From: Syntrophobacterales bacterium
Lineage (GTDB): Bacteria > Desulfobacterota > Syntrophobacteria > BM002
DNA length: 12,753 bases
Direction: 5' to 3'
Assembly (NCBI GenBank): GCA_030613915.1
Contig: JAUWKY010000021.1
Coordinates: 1-12,753, forward strand
The stretch's first letter is position 1; each line of letters begins with the position of its first letter. This document shows, piece by piece, positions 1 to 7,062 of the stretch. The position numbers and the translations under genes were made by a program. The notes beneath the pieces are model-generated. The model made no database searches. It saw only the letters and a list, made by a program, of their open reading frames with translations, and was not told the origin of the DNA.

Positions 1-11
1 AACGCAGAAAA

Positions 12-151
12 CAGAGGTAGGAGATCAGAGGTCAGAGGTCAGAAAGCAACCTGTAACATATAACGTATAACATATAACATCTCTTACTGTTCACCGTTCA
101 CCGTTCACCGTTTACCATTTACGATTCGACCAATCGACAAATTAACGAATG
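12..151. repeat. Degenerate heptanucleotide array upstream of ybgC
   Basis: The segment splits into 20 consecutive 7-nt units in one register. From position 12 these include CAGAGGT, AGGAGAT, CAGAGGT, CAGAGGT and CAGAAAG; from 54 TAACATA, TAACGTA, TAACATA and TAACATC; from 89 GTTCACC three times, then GTTTACC and ATTTACG. After about 124 the units (ATTCGAC, CAATCGA, CAAATTA) are only weakly related, so the true 3' edge is uncertain. At least three unit families follow each other without a break in the 7-nt step. The array occupies the space where a promoter and ribosome binding site for ybgC would be expected. Function unknown. Confidence 0.85.
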
Positions 152-595
152 AACGAAATGACTGAACCGTTTCGTGCAGAGCAGCGGGTTCTTTACGGCG
201 ACACGGACTCCATGGGAGTAGCCTATTACGCCAATTATTTGAGATGGTTTGAGATCGGTCGCACAGAGCTTTTCCGGAGGGTGGGAAGTACGTATCGACG
301 ATTGGAAGAGCAGGGTTGTTTCCTTCCTGTCTATGAGGCCTATTGTCGTTACCACAATCCTGCCCGCTATGACGATATCATTCGTATCGAAACCACCTTT
401 TCCTTTGCCGGAAAAGCAAGACTGCGTTTCGACTATGTGCTCCTGCACAAAGACAACGGGGCGGTCCTGGCTGAAGGATACACCGTGCATGTCTGTACTG
501 ACAAGGATGGCAAAGTACTCAAGCCCCCAGTTGAGTTAAAGCAGCTTCTTAAGGAAATGGAAGAAATGGCTAGAAGCGAGGGTAGTAAGAAGTAA
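149..595 (+). CDS. ybgC: YbgC/4HBT-family acyl-CoA thioesterase
   Basis: This 148-residue protein has the usual length of a single hot-dog-fold (4-hydroxybenzoyl-CoA thioesterase family) enzyme. Such enzymes hydrolyse acyl-CoA thioesters in the cytoplasm, and in proteobacteria YbgC is often linked to tol-pal and envelope lipid metabolism. The N-terminal motif YGDTDSMGVAYYANYLRWFE (residues 16-35) matches the family active-site signature with its conserved Asp; Tyr-Tyr stands where many YbgC proteins have Tyr-His. The start is uncertain: ATG 149 and ATG 158 (Met4) are both possible and neither has a clear Shine-Dalgarno sequence, because a 7-nt repeat array runs almost to the start codon. No tol or pal gene lies in the window, so the substrate cannot be inferred from neighbours. 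hisA follows after 49 nt on the same strand. Confidence 0.88.
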   Translation: MNEMTEPFRAEQRVLYGDTDSMGVAYYANYLRWFEIGRTELFRRVGSTYRRLEEQGCFLPVYEAYCRYHNPARYDDIIRIETTFSFAGKARLRFDYVLLHKDNGAVLAEGYTVHVCTDKDGKVLKPPVELKQLLKEMEEMARSEGSKK

Positions 596-644
596 TTAGC
601 GGTTTCTGAGAACAATGGAACGACGAGCGAAGTGAGTCGGCGAC

Positions 645-1385
645 ATGTTGATCATTCCAGCCATTGATTTGAAAGAAGGGAAATGTGTGCGGTTGGAGCG
701 GGGAGAAATGTCAACCGCCACCATTTATTCCGAGGACCCTGTAGCTACAGCCCAACGGTGGGAGGCTGAAGGGGCTCAATTGCTGCACGTGGTAGACTTG
801 GACGGTGCATTCGCCAAAGAACCCAAGAACCGTGAGGCCATCGCCGCCGTCGTGCAATCGGTAGACGTTCCAGTTCAATTAGGCGGAGGGGTGCGCACGG
901 TCGAAACTCTATCTGCCTATTTGGAACTTGGGGTTGAGCGCGTGGTGATTGGAACTGCCGCCCACAGTAATCCGGAATTGTTGGTGCAGGCGTGTGAGAG
1001 ATTTCCAGGGAAGGTGGTCCTCGGGATAGACAGCCGCAAGGGTCGAGTTGCCGTTGAGGGCTGGAGCAAAACCACTGAGATGGGTTCAGGGGAGCTTGCG
1101 GCCAGATTTGACAACCTGGCCCTGGCAGCTATCGTCTACACTGATATCTCGAGGGACGGCATGCAGACCGGTCCAAACGTCGAAGCAACCCGACAGTTGG
1201 CCCGGTCAGTGAGTACTCCTGTGATTGCCTCAGGAGGTGTGGGCAGCCTCGAGCACATCAGGGCACTGCTGCCGCTTGAACGAGACGGGGTGGTGGGGGT
1301 GATTGCCGGCCGGGCTTTGTATGCCGGGAGCGTGGATTTGGGCGAAGCCATCGCCTTGGCAAAAGGCAAAGCGCAAAGAGCATAG
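645..1385 (+). CDS. hisA: Phosphoribosylformimino-5-aminoimidazole carboxamide ribotide isomerase (HisA)
   Basis: HisA catalyses the Amadori isomerisation of ProFAR to PRFAR, the fourth step of histidine synthesis, on a cytoplasmic (beta/alpha)8 barrel. The 246 residues match the normal length. Visible signatures are the N-terminal IIPAIDLKEGKCVRL with catalytic Asp8, the phosphate-binding LGGGVR (residues 79-84), GIDSRKGRVAVEGW with the second catalytic Asp129, the YTDISRDGMQTG loop and the second phosphate motif ASGGVGS. It stands apart from other his genes here: ybgC precedes it and the rpsU operon follows. The ribosome binding site is weak. The last residues (GKAQRA) and the TAG stop are encoded by 7-nt repeat units (GCAAAGC, GCAAAGA, GCATAGC), so a repeat array appears to have replaced or extended the native C-terminus. 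Confidence 0.96.
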   Translation: MLIIPAIDLKEGKCVRLERGEMSTATIYSEDPVATAQRWEAEGAQLLHVVDLDGAFAKEPKNREAIAAVVQSVDVPVQLGGGVRTVETLSAYLELGVERVVIGTAAHSNPELLVQACERFPGKVVLGIDSRKGRVAVEGWSKTTEMGSGELAARFDNLALAAIVYTDISRDGMQTGPNVEATRQLARSVSTPVIASGGVGSLEHIRALLPLERDGVVGVIAGRALYAGSVDLGEAIALAKGKAQRA

Positions 1386-1455
1386 CGCCTGGCGTGAGTG
1401 GTAATAGGTTGACTACGGCAGGTGTAACGCTTTGCGCCATGCGCTATGCGTTATT
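1366..1455. repeat. Inverted pair of heptanucleotide arrays overlapping the hisA 3' end
   Basis: The left arm has the 7-nt units GCAAAGC (1366), GCAAAGA, GCATAGC and GCCTGGC. The right arm has CGCTTTG (1428), CGCCATG, CGCTATG and CGTTATT. The arms are opposed: 1380-1394 and 1435-1449 are complementary at 14 of 15 positions, giving a hairpin with a 40-nt loop just after the hisA stop. It has no adjacent T-run, so it is not a classic intrinsic terminator, but it could protect the hisA mRNA 3' end. The left arm lies partly inside hisA. Confidence 0.8.
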
Positions 1456-1467
1456 CTGACTTTTACG

Positions 1468-1495
1468 TTGACAATTTATTAAGAAAAGCTAAAAT
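1468..1495 (+). promoter_or_regulatory. Sigma-70 type promoter of the rpsU-yqeY-mutS2-dnaG-rpoD operon
   Basis: A perfect -35 TTGACA (1468-1473) is followed by a 16-nt AT-rich spacer and a -10 of TAAAAT (1490-1495). The start of transcription is predicted near 1502, giving a leader of about 139 nt before rpsU. It sits downstream of the hisA-associated repeat pair, which suggests the operon is transcribed independently of hisA. Confidence 0.8.
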
Positions 1496-1501
1496 TGTAG
1501 G

Positions 1502-1640
1502 TTTAAGTGCTCAGTTTCACAGCCATAGATGGCTAGACTTTTTGAAGGGGGGGATGGCTTGATGCCATTTTAGTCTGTCTGCAGAAGGGTTCCAGCCGAC
1601 AGGACGCCCACTCATACCCAGGTGAAGGGAGGGTGGGGGA
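1502..1640 (+). promoter_or_regulatory. Structured 5' leader of rpsU, possible attenuator
   Basis: The leader holds four short complementary segments: AGCCAT (1521-1526), ATGGCT (1529-1534), ATGGCT (1554-1559) and TGCCAT (1563-1568). Adjacent pairing gives two small hairpins, each followed by Ts (1539-1543 and 1568-1571). The first segment can pair with the third instead, and the second with the fourth, so alternative folds exist. A third small stem joins CTGTC (1575-1579) to GACAG (1598-1602). A strong purine-rich ribosome binding region (GGAGGGTGGGGGA) ends directly before the ATG. Regulation, for example by S21 itself, is inference only. Confidence 0.4.
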
Positions 1641-1844
1641 ATGCCGAATGTAGTGGTCAAATCGAGAGAATCGTTTGAAGCTGCTCTCAGACGTTTTAAA
1701 AAAGAATGTCAAAAGGAGGGCATCCTTTCCGAGGTCCGCAAGAGAAAACATTACGAGAAACCCAGTGTTAGGAAGAAAAGGAAAGCACTGGCTGCTAAGA
1801 GGCGGGCGCTGAAGCGGATGCGCAAGTTGGGACAAAGACAATGA
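1641..1844 (+). CDS. rpsU: 30S ribosomal protein S21
   Basis: This 67-residue, strongly basic protein starts [20 protein letters not shown] and continues with the S21 pattern of a central [18 protein letters not shown] stretch and an Arg/Lys-rich tail. E. coli S21 has 71 residues. S21 binds the 30S platform near the anti-Shine-Dalgarno end of 16S rRNA and aids initiation. It is the first gene of the operon, behind the promoter at 1468-1495 and a strong ribosome binding site. Its TGA stop overlaps the yqeY ATG (ATGA, 1841-1844), which indicates translational coupling. rpsU heading an operon with primase and the primary sigma factor is the classic macromolecular synthesis arrangement. Confidence 0.96.
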   Translation: MPNVVVKSRESFEAALRRFKKECQKEGILSEVRKRKHYEKPSVRKKRKALAAKRRALKRMRKLGQRQ

Positions 1845-2287
1845 GTCTCCAGGAGCAAATTAGTGCAGCTTTAAAGGATGCCATGCGGGCGAGGGATGAG
1901 GTCAAAATGGCCACCCTGCGCCTTGTGCTTACTGCCATCAAGAACCGGGAAAAAGAGGCTCGCAGCCTCCTTGAGGATCAAGAGGTGATCTCGGTTATCA
2001 CCACCCAGATCAAACAGAGGCGAGAATCCATAGAGCAATATCGCCAAGCCGGCAGGGAGGATTTAGCCCAAAGGGAAGAGAGCGAACTTCAGATATTGCA
2101 AGGTTATATGCCGGAGCAGGTCTCCGAAGAAGAAATATCAAACACACTTGACGAGATTATCGCCGAGGTAGGTGCTGTCAGCATGAAGGACATGGGTAAA
2201 GTAATGAAGGCAGCCATGGCCAAGCTGGCGGGCAAGGCAGAGGGCGGGGCGATAAATGCAATGGTCAAGGAAAAACTTTCGAGCTGA
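1841..2287 (+). CDS. yqeY: GatB/YqeY domain protein
   Basis: A 148-residue protein with the full length and pattern of the YqeY family: an N-terminal helical half ([20 protein letters not shown], then [10 protein letters not shown]) and a C-terminal tail domain containing [18 protein letters not shown] and [13 protein letters not shown]. The C-terminal half resembles the tRNA-binding tail of the GatB subunit of Glu-tRNA(Gln)/Asp-tRNA(Asn) amidotransferase. The role of the free protein is not settled; a tRNA-related function is inferred from that similarity. The start overlaps the rpsU stop by 4 nt. The position between rpsU and the primase/sigma genes is common for this family. Confidence 0.94.
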   Translation: MSLQEQISAALKDAMRARDEVKMATLRLVLTAIKNREKEARSLLEDQEVISVITTQIKQRRESIEQYRQAGREDLAQREESELQILQGYMPEQVSEEEISNTLDEIIAEVGAVSMKDMGKVMKAAMAKLAGKAEGGAINAMVKEKLSS

Positions 2288-2289
2288 CT

Positions 2290-2350
2290 CCGGTTTCTCA
2301 ACAAGAACCATTTCTCACTTCGCTTTTCCTTCAAAGGTGAGAGAACCCGG
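2290..2350 (+). promoter_or_regulatory. Hairpin in the yqeY-mutS2 gap
   Basis: CCGGTTTCTC (2290-2299) and GAGAACCCGG (2341-2350) are complementary at 9 of 10 positions. Inside the loop, TCTCAC (2313-2318) can pair with GTGAGA (2337-2342), slightly overlapping the outer stem. No T-run follows, so it looks like an mRNA processing or stability element rather than a terminator. Function is unproven. Confidence 0.35.
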
Positions 2351-2379
2351 CCTTCGGTCTCTCCCCGACATGGAGTGAT

Positions 2380-4827
2380 ATGGATCACCAGTCTCTTCGT
2401 GTCCTTGAATTTCCGCATGTTCAGAGCTTTCTGTACTCACTCGCCTTCACTGACCCGGGACGGCAAGCAACGACACAGGTCCGTCCGAGCGCGGACCGAG
2501 AGCAAATCCAAGTTTGGCTTGATCAGGTAACCGAACTCAAGGAATACCTGCAAATAGGCAATCCACTCCCTCTTGGTGGTATCCATGAGCTGGAGCCGAT
2601 TATCGATAGACTCAGGAGCACCGGGGAAGTTTTGTCGCCGGCCGAGCTTCTTGAGGTAGCAGAGACCGCAAAGGCGGCTCGCACCCTCCAGCAGTTGGTG
2701 AGCAGTTGCGAACCACGGTACAGCAGGCTGGCCGAATTGTTGGACAATCTGCAGCCAATTCCGGAGTTGGAAAAGAAGATCAGCCGCGCCATTGCCCAGC
2801 GGGGTCATATAAAAGATGGGGCAAGTCCGGAGCTTTCGCGAGTTAGAAAAGAAATTGGTGAGCTGCGCAAAAGGCTCCAGGCGGAACTCACTGAAGTTCT
2901 TGAGAGGCAGGCTTCACAGAAAACGCTCCGGGAGAAGCTCATCACCGTCCGTAACGACAGGTTGGTAATCCCTCTTCGAAGCGACGCCAAAGGGGCGCTG
3001 GAAGGCATAGTTCACGATACTTCCCACAGTGGTGCCACCTGTTTCGTGGAACCACTGTCTGTTGTCCCCCTCAACAACCGGCTGAGACAAGGCCGTAGTC
3101 GAGAAAGGGAAGAAGAGGCTCGCATTCTCCGGGAATTAACCGATGCGGTGATAACTGCAGCGGAGGTGCTCCTTCATAACGAGCGCTGGCTGGGGGTTAT
3201 TGACTGCGTGCACGCCAAGGTCCGATTGAGTTCTCTCCTCCTTGCCCGTGCACCCAAGTTGAATGACGGCCTCAGGATGCGGCTGCAGCAGGCTTCCCAT
3301 CCTATTCTAGCATTACAGGAACGGGCGCAGAAGACGTCTACTCTACCGGTCGAACTGGCTGAGATGGTGTCGGGGGCTGAACTTACAGAAACTCGAAAAT
3401 CTGATCACATCGAAGTTGTGCCCATTGATCTGCATCTCGATGAAAAGCAGAAGACCTTGATTATCAGCGGTGCCAACACCGGTGGTAAGACGGTATCTCT
3501 CAAGACTTTGGGTCTTCTTGGAGTCATGGTCCAGGCCGGACTGCACGTCCCGGTTGCTGATGGCAGCGAATGGCCGGTGCTCACAGGCATATTTGCCGAA
3601 ATAGGTGACGAACAGGACGTGAGGGCTCACCTGAGCACATTCTCGGCTAAGGTCCAAAGATTGGTGCACATGCTGAAGCAGGTGGACAACCGATCTCTTG
3701 TCCTGCTGGACGAAATCGGCACAGGAACCGATCCAGCAGAGGGGGCTGCCCTGGCCCTGGCTGTACTGGACCAATTCCGTGGCCGCGGCGCTTTTGTGGC
3801 TGTTACCACGCACTACCACCTGATTAAGGCTTACGGCATGCTCCATCAGGGGGTGGAGAATGTGTCGGTGGCTTTTGATGAAGAGAACAGCCGGCCTACC
3901 TATCAGTTGCGTTATGGTCGTCCCGGCACCAGCAACGCCTTTGAGATCGCTGCCGACCTTGGCATGCCACCGAAGATTATCGAAGAGGCAAGAGACCATC
4001 TGGATCCCGGCGAAGGTCAGACCATTGACCTTATCAAGCAACTGACTGAAGCCTGGGACAGAACCAGGAATGAAGAAGAAAAACTTATACTCCAGCAACA
4101 GCGGTTGGAATTGGCCGAGGCGAGTTTGGCCCGGGAACGTAAAGGCTTTGTCCAATCTCGAGAAGAGATTCTCAGTGAACTGAGACAGCAGAGCGAGGGC
4201 ATGCTCACTGAGGCTGAAAAAGAGCTGAAATCGGGAATAGCCAGCTTGCAACAGGGCGGAATGCGTAAGGCGATGGCAGTCCGAAAGAAGGTCAGGGAGA
4301 TCAGGGAAGAGCTTAGTTCTGCACTGGAGTCGCAAAGCGAGCGAGAGGACAAAGGAGTGATGCCCTCTGCGGAAGGGCAGCTGGTGCGTTTGCGAACCGT
4401 GGGTGGCAGGGGTACCTTGCTCAAGATCAAGGACCATGGGCGCCGTGCAGAGGTGCAAATGGGTCCAAAGCGTGTGGAAGTTGACATGGAATCCCTGGAA
4501 CTCCTTCCAGACGAAAAGAGTGCGAGCGCTAGAGCGCATCGATCCAACTCCATTAGAGTTTTTCGCCAGGAGCCTGAAGCCTGCCAGCAACGGCTGCATC
4601 TGGTCGGTCTTAGGGTTGATGAGGCAATCCCCTTACTGGACAAAACAATTGATCGGGCGATACTGGATGGTTACAACCAGATCCATGTTGTTCATGGACA
4701 CGGCACCGGGAGACTTCGCCAGGCGGTGCAGGAATTCCTCACTGAGCATGCTATAGTCAAAGGATTTCACGCCGAGAAACAGGGTGCTGGAGGCACCGGG
4801 GTTACGGTTGTAGAACTCAAGGACTGA
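2380..4827 (+). CDS. mutS2: MutS2 ATPase with Smr nuclease domain
   Basis: The 815-residue length and domain order fit MutS2. An N-terminal helical core/clamp region is followed by the MutS-type ABC ATPase with Walker A GANTGGKT (residues 364-371) and Walker B LVLLDEIGTGTDP (Asp444-Glu445). A long charged coiled-coil stretch (about 540-660), a KOW-like region (about 670-710) and a C-terminal Smr domain follow. The Smr domain carries LHLVGLRVDEA (739-749) and HGHGTGRLR (from His772). MutS2 lacks the mismatch-recognition domain of MutS. Family members have been shown to limit recombination by acting on branched DNA or, in Bacillus, to bind and split collided ribosomes. The ribosomal neighbours fit the second role but do not prove it. 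The start is ATG 2380 with GGAG at 2372-2375, a rather short 4-nt spacing. A repeat-filled gap follows. Confidence 0.95.
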   Translation: MDHQSLRVLEFPHVQSFLYSLAFTDPGRQATTQVRPSADREQIQVWLDQVTELKEYLQIGNPLPLGGIHELEPIIDRLRSTGEVLSPAELLEVAETAKAARTLQQLVSSCEPRYSRLAELLDNLQPIPELEKKISRAIAQRGHIKDGASPELSRVRKEIGELRKRLQAELTEVLERQASQKTLREKLITVRNDRLVIPLRSDAKGALEGIVHDTSHSGATCFVEPLSVVPLNNRLRQGRSREREEEARILRELTDAVITAAEVLLHNERWLGVIDCVHAKVRLSSLLLARAPKLNDGLRMRLQQASHPILALQERAQKTSTLPVELAEMVSGAELTETRKSDHIEVVPIDLHLDEKQKTLIISGANTGGKTVSLKTLGLLGVMVQAGLHVPVADGSEWPVLTGIFAEIGDEQDVRAHLSTFSAKVQRLVHMLKQVDNRSLVLLDEIGTGTDPAEGAALALAVLDQFRGRGAFVAVTTHYHLIKAYGMLHQGVENVSVAFDEENSRPTYQLRYGRPGTSNAFEIAADLGMPPKIIEEARDHLDPGEGQTIDLIKQLTEAWDRTRNEEEKLILQQQRLELAEASLARERKGFVQSREEILSELRQQSEGMLTEAEKELKSGIASLQQGGMRKAMAVRKKVREIREELSSALESQSEREDKGVMPSAEGQLVRLRTVGGRGTLLKIKDHGRRAEVQMGPKRVEVDMESLELLPDEKSASARAHRSNSIRVFRQEPEACQQRLHLVGLRVDEAIPLLDKTIDRAILDGYNQIHVVHGHGTGRLRQAVQEFLTEHAIVKGFHAEKQGAGGTGVTVVELKD

Positions 4828-4877
4828 GCGCAGTCCGCTCCGCGCCCTGCGCAGCTAGCAGCAGACAGCATGTATAT

Positions 4878-5120
4878 TTCGGATTTCGGATTGCGGATTT
4901 AACTCGTCCTCGTTCTTGATATCGAGCAATGGAAGTTGATGGAAATTACAAATAACAAATCACAAATAACAAACAAATATCAATGACCGAAATTCAAAAT
5001 TCCAAACCCTTGCATCATATTAATAAAAGAGAATTCTAAACATGTTTTGGTTATTGGATTTTGGAATTTGAGATTTATTTGTAATTTGGTGCTTGAGATT
5101 TGGGATTTCGGATTTCAAAA
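4878..5120. repeat. Three heptanucleotide arrays in the mutS2-dnaG gap
   Basis: The first array, 4878-4898, is TTCGGAT, TTCGGAT, TGCGGAT. The second, 4949-5004, is CAAATAA, CAAATCA, CAAATAA, CAAACAA and then decayed units ending AATTCAA, AATTCCA. The third, 5044-5120, has eleven 7-nt units in one register, from GTTTTGG, TTATTGG, ATTTTGG to TTGAGAT, TTGGGAT, TTCGGAT, TTCAAAA. The second and third arrays are opposed: AAATTACAAATAA (4943-4955) has an exact inverted copy at 5075-5087. The 35-45 nt between them include TTGCAT at 5010, a possible weak -35, but no convincing promoter. The gap before 4878 holds only a short GC-rich hairpin (4828-4833/4847-4852) without a T-run. Confidence 0.8.
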
Positions 5121-5144
5121 AAAAAGCAGAAAACAGAGATTCTA

Positions 5145-5175
5145 CTGTGGGAGCGGCTTTCAGCCGCGATTCGAA
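5145..5175. repeat. REP-like palindrome
   Basis: A short GC-rich word beginning CTGTGGGAGCGG contains the perfect hairpin GCGGCT (5153-5158), loop TTC, AGCCGC (5162-5167), and ends CGATTCGAA. Its form resembles the GTGGGAGCGGCT-type repetitive extragenic palindromes found in many copies in several proteobacterial genomes. Only one copy occurs in this window, so repetition here is not shown. Confidence 0.5.
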
Positions 5176-5216
5176 CAACTTCTACGCCTATTACGATTTC
5201 AACGATTTACCTATTA
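5172..5216. repeat. Nonanucleotide array before dnaG
   Basis: Units of 9 nt follow each other: CGAACAACT (5172), TCTACGCCT (5181), ATTACGATT (5190), TCAACGATT (5199) and TACCTATTA (5208). The unit closely matches the TCTACGATT series at 12532-12567 upstream of ispF. The array ends 25 nt before the dnaG start. Confidence 0.7.
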
Positions 5217-5229
5217 CTTTAATCGCCAT

Positions 5230-5235
5230 GGAGGG
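5230..5235 (+). promoter_or_regulatory. Ribosome binding site that fixes the dnaG start
   Basis: GGAGGG lies 6 nt before ATG 5242. It decides the start: the reading frame is open further upstream to 5047, but that extension only translates the intergenic repeats. Confidence 0.85.
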
Positions 5236-5241
5236 CGATTA

Positions 5242-7062
5242 ATGGGCCAGATCAACCGCGAGATAATCGAAGAAGTTCGAGCCGCAGCCAATATAGTGGA
5301 TGTTGTAGGCTCCTATATCTCCCTCCGTAAGCGGGGGAAAAATTATTTGGGACTCTGTCCTTTTCATGGCGAAAAGGAGCCCTCATTTACAGTGAGTGAT
5401 GAGAAACAGATTTTTCACTGCTTTGGCTGTGGGGCCAGTGGTAGTGTTTTCGATTTCCTCATGCGCTCGCGCAACCTCTCTTTTGCTGAAGCGGTAAAAG
5501 AACTGGCCAATCGCTTCTCAATTCCTCTACCGCAACGGCAGGAGACAGGGCGGGCAAAAAGGATGAGTGAACTGGCCGAGCGCTTACGTCACGTTAATGA
5601 ACTCGCTGCTGCTTATTTCAACCAGGTGTTGCTTGACAAGGGTACTGGGGAGATGGCGTTGGCATATCTCCAGAGTCGGGGCATGGGGCCGGAGGTTATC
5701 CAGGATTTCCAGCTAGGCTATGCGCCACAAAGTTGGGATGGGTTGAAACGTTTTCTCCTCAGCAGGAAAGTGGACCTGAAAACAGCGGTTCAGGCCGGGT
5801 TACTGGTGAAGAAGTCCGAGAGGGACTGCTACGACCGATTCCGACATCGACTGATGTTTCCCATCAAGGACATGCGTGGGCGTACCGTTGCTTTTGGCGG
5901 CCGAGCTTTGGATGAAGAAAACCCACCCAAGTATCTCAACAGCCCTGAAACGCCCATATTTCACAAAGGACGAACCCTCTACGGTCTGGCCACGGCCAGG
6001 GAGGCGTGTCGGCAACATAAAGAGGCTTTGGTGGTGGAGGGCTACTTTGATCTTCTAGCACTCTACAACCAGGGAATACAGCAGGTGGTCGCGCCTTTGG
6101 GCACCGCACTTACCCTCCACCATGTCCGGCTGCTGAGCCGGCTGGCACCTCAGGCGGTGTTGGTTTTTGACGGAGATCAAGCGGGCATGAGGGCGGCCAT
6201 GCGCAGTCTGGAGTTTTTTCTGAGAGAAAAATTGCCTGCTCGCCTTTTGGCCTTGCCTGAGGGGATGGATCCTGACGACTTTTTGGCCAGGGAGGGTAGG
6301 GAGCCATTTGCCTTGCTGTTGGAAGAGGCTCGGCCCCTTATGGAGATTTTTCTTGAACAGTCCCTTGCCGAATATGACGGCTCGGTGGAGGGCAGGCTCA
6401 AGGTTGTCCGCCAGGTGACTCCGATGCTGAAGTTGCTGGACTCGCGCGTAACCCAGGAGGGCTACTTGCGAATGCTGGACCAAAGGCTAGGGGTGAGTGA
6501 AGAAGTACTGAGGGCGGAATTGGGCTTGGACCGTACATCCAGGGTGAGGACCGCAAGGGGACTGAAGCCGGACCGGGGCACACGGATTCCCGCCTGGGAG
6601 GAAGAGATTGTCCGTATTTTGGTTCATTATCCCAACTGGATTCCAGTGCTTGAAAAAAGTTCCGCTTTGGATAATTTTCAAGTAAATCCCTGGGTGGAGG
6701 TTGCAGGACTTTTGAGTAAACACTATCAGGAAGGTGGAAACCTGGCCCTAAGTGGGTTATTAATGGACCTACAAGACGATGACCTCAAAAATGTGATAAG
6801 CGGATGGTCACTGGAATCGAGCCCATGGCGAGAGGAGGAGGCCCACGCTCGTCTGCGGGAATATCTTGAGGGAATCGGTTCCAGAAGACGGCAATTACAG
6901 GATGAGCTGAAACGGCTGAGGGAGGAAATCCGAACTGCCGAGCGCAGCCAGGATCAGACTCGCATTGCGGAGCTTCTGGCGGAGTTGCAGGCTAAGAAGG
7001 TGGCCTTGTTGGCTAAAGAGGCCAATGATAAAGCGAACCTTTCCAAGGGGGAGATGGTTTGA
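5242..7062 (+). CDS. dnaG: DNA primase
   Basis: DnaG makes the RNA primers for replication and works with the DnaB helicase. The 606 residues are close to the family norm (E. coli 581). Near the N-terminus is the CHC2 zinc finger, with Cys39, His42, Cys60 and Cys63 in [12 protein letters not shown] and [10 protein letters not shown]. The catalytic TOPRIM domain follows, with Glu266 and Asp270 in VVEGYFDLL and Asp310/Asp312 in FDGDQAG. Residues of about 430-606 are less conserved and helical, as expected for the helicase-binding domain, and end in a charged coiled-coil-like segment. The start is set by GGAGGG at 5230-5235. The TGA stop overlaps the rpoD ATG by one base, so the two are coupled. 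The gene belongs to the rpsU operon although a 414-nt repeat-rich gap separates it from mutS2. Confidence 0.97.
   Translation: MGQINREIIEEVRAAANIVDVVGSYISLRKRGKNYLGLCPFHGEKEPSFTVSDEKQIFHCFGCGASGSVFDFLMRSRNLSFAEAVKELANRFSIPLPQRQETGRAKRMSELAERLRHVNELAAAYFNQVLLDKGTGEMALAYLQSRGMGPEVIQDFQLGYAPQSWDGLKRFLLSRKVDLKTAVQAGLLVKKSERDCYDRFRHRLMFPIKDMRGRTVAFGGRALDEENPPKYLNSPETPIFHKGRTLYGLATAREACRQHKEALVVEGYFDLLALYNQGIQQVVAPLGTALTLHHVRLLSRLAPQAVLVFDGDQAGMRAAMRSLEFFLREKLPARLLALPEGMDPDDFLAREGREPFALLLEEARPLMEIFLEQSLAEYDGSVEGRLKVVRQVTPMLKLLDSRVTQEGYLRMLDQRLGVSEEVLRAELGLDRTSRVRTARGLKPDRGTRIPAWEEEIVRILVHYPNWIPVLEKSSALDNFQVNPWVEVAGLLSKHYQEGGNLALSGLLMDLQDDDLKNVISGWSLESSPWREEEAHARLREYLEGIGSRRRQLQDELKRLREEIRTAERSQDQTRIAELLAELQAKKVALLAKEANDKANLSKGEMV

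Noticed and set aside
3343..4599. 418-codon open frame on the minus strand inside mutS2
   Set aside because: It lies entirely opposite the well-supported mutS2 ATPase and Smr coding sequence, shows no recognisable domain and has no ribosome binding site of note. It is a mirror of mutS2 codon usage.
4828..4852. Terminator after mutS2
   Set aside because: The GCGCAG/CTGCGC hairpin has no following T-run and dnaG and rpoD lie downstream in the same operon.
5010..5038. Promoter for dnaG (TTGCAT, 17 nt, ATTCTA)
   Set aside because: The -10 is a poor match and AT-rich repeat DNA yields such matches by chance. dnaG can be served by the operon promoter.
5047..5241. 65-residue N-terminal extension of DnaG
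   Set aside because: It translates the intergenic 7-nt and 9-nt repeats and the REP-like element. GGAGGG before ATG 5242 and the family N-terminus ([19 protein letters not shown]) fix the start.
7059..7061. TTG start for rpoD
   Set aside because: ATG 7062 has better spacing from AAGGGGGAG and overlaps the dnaG stop in the usual coupled way.
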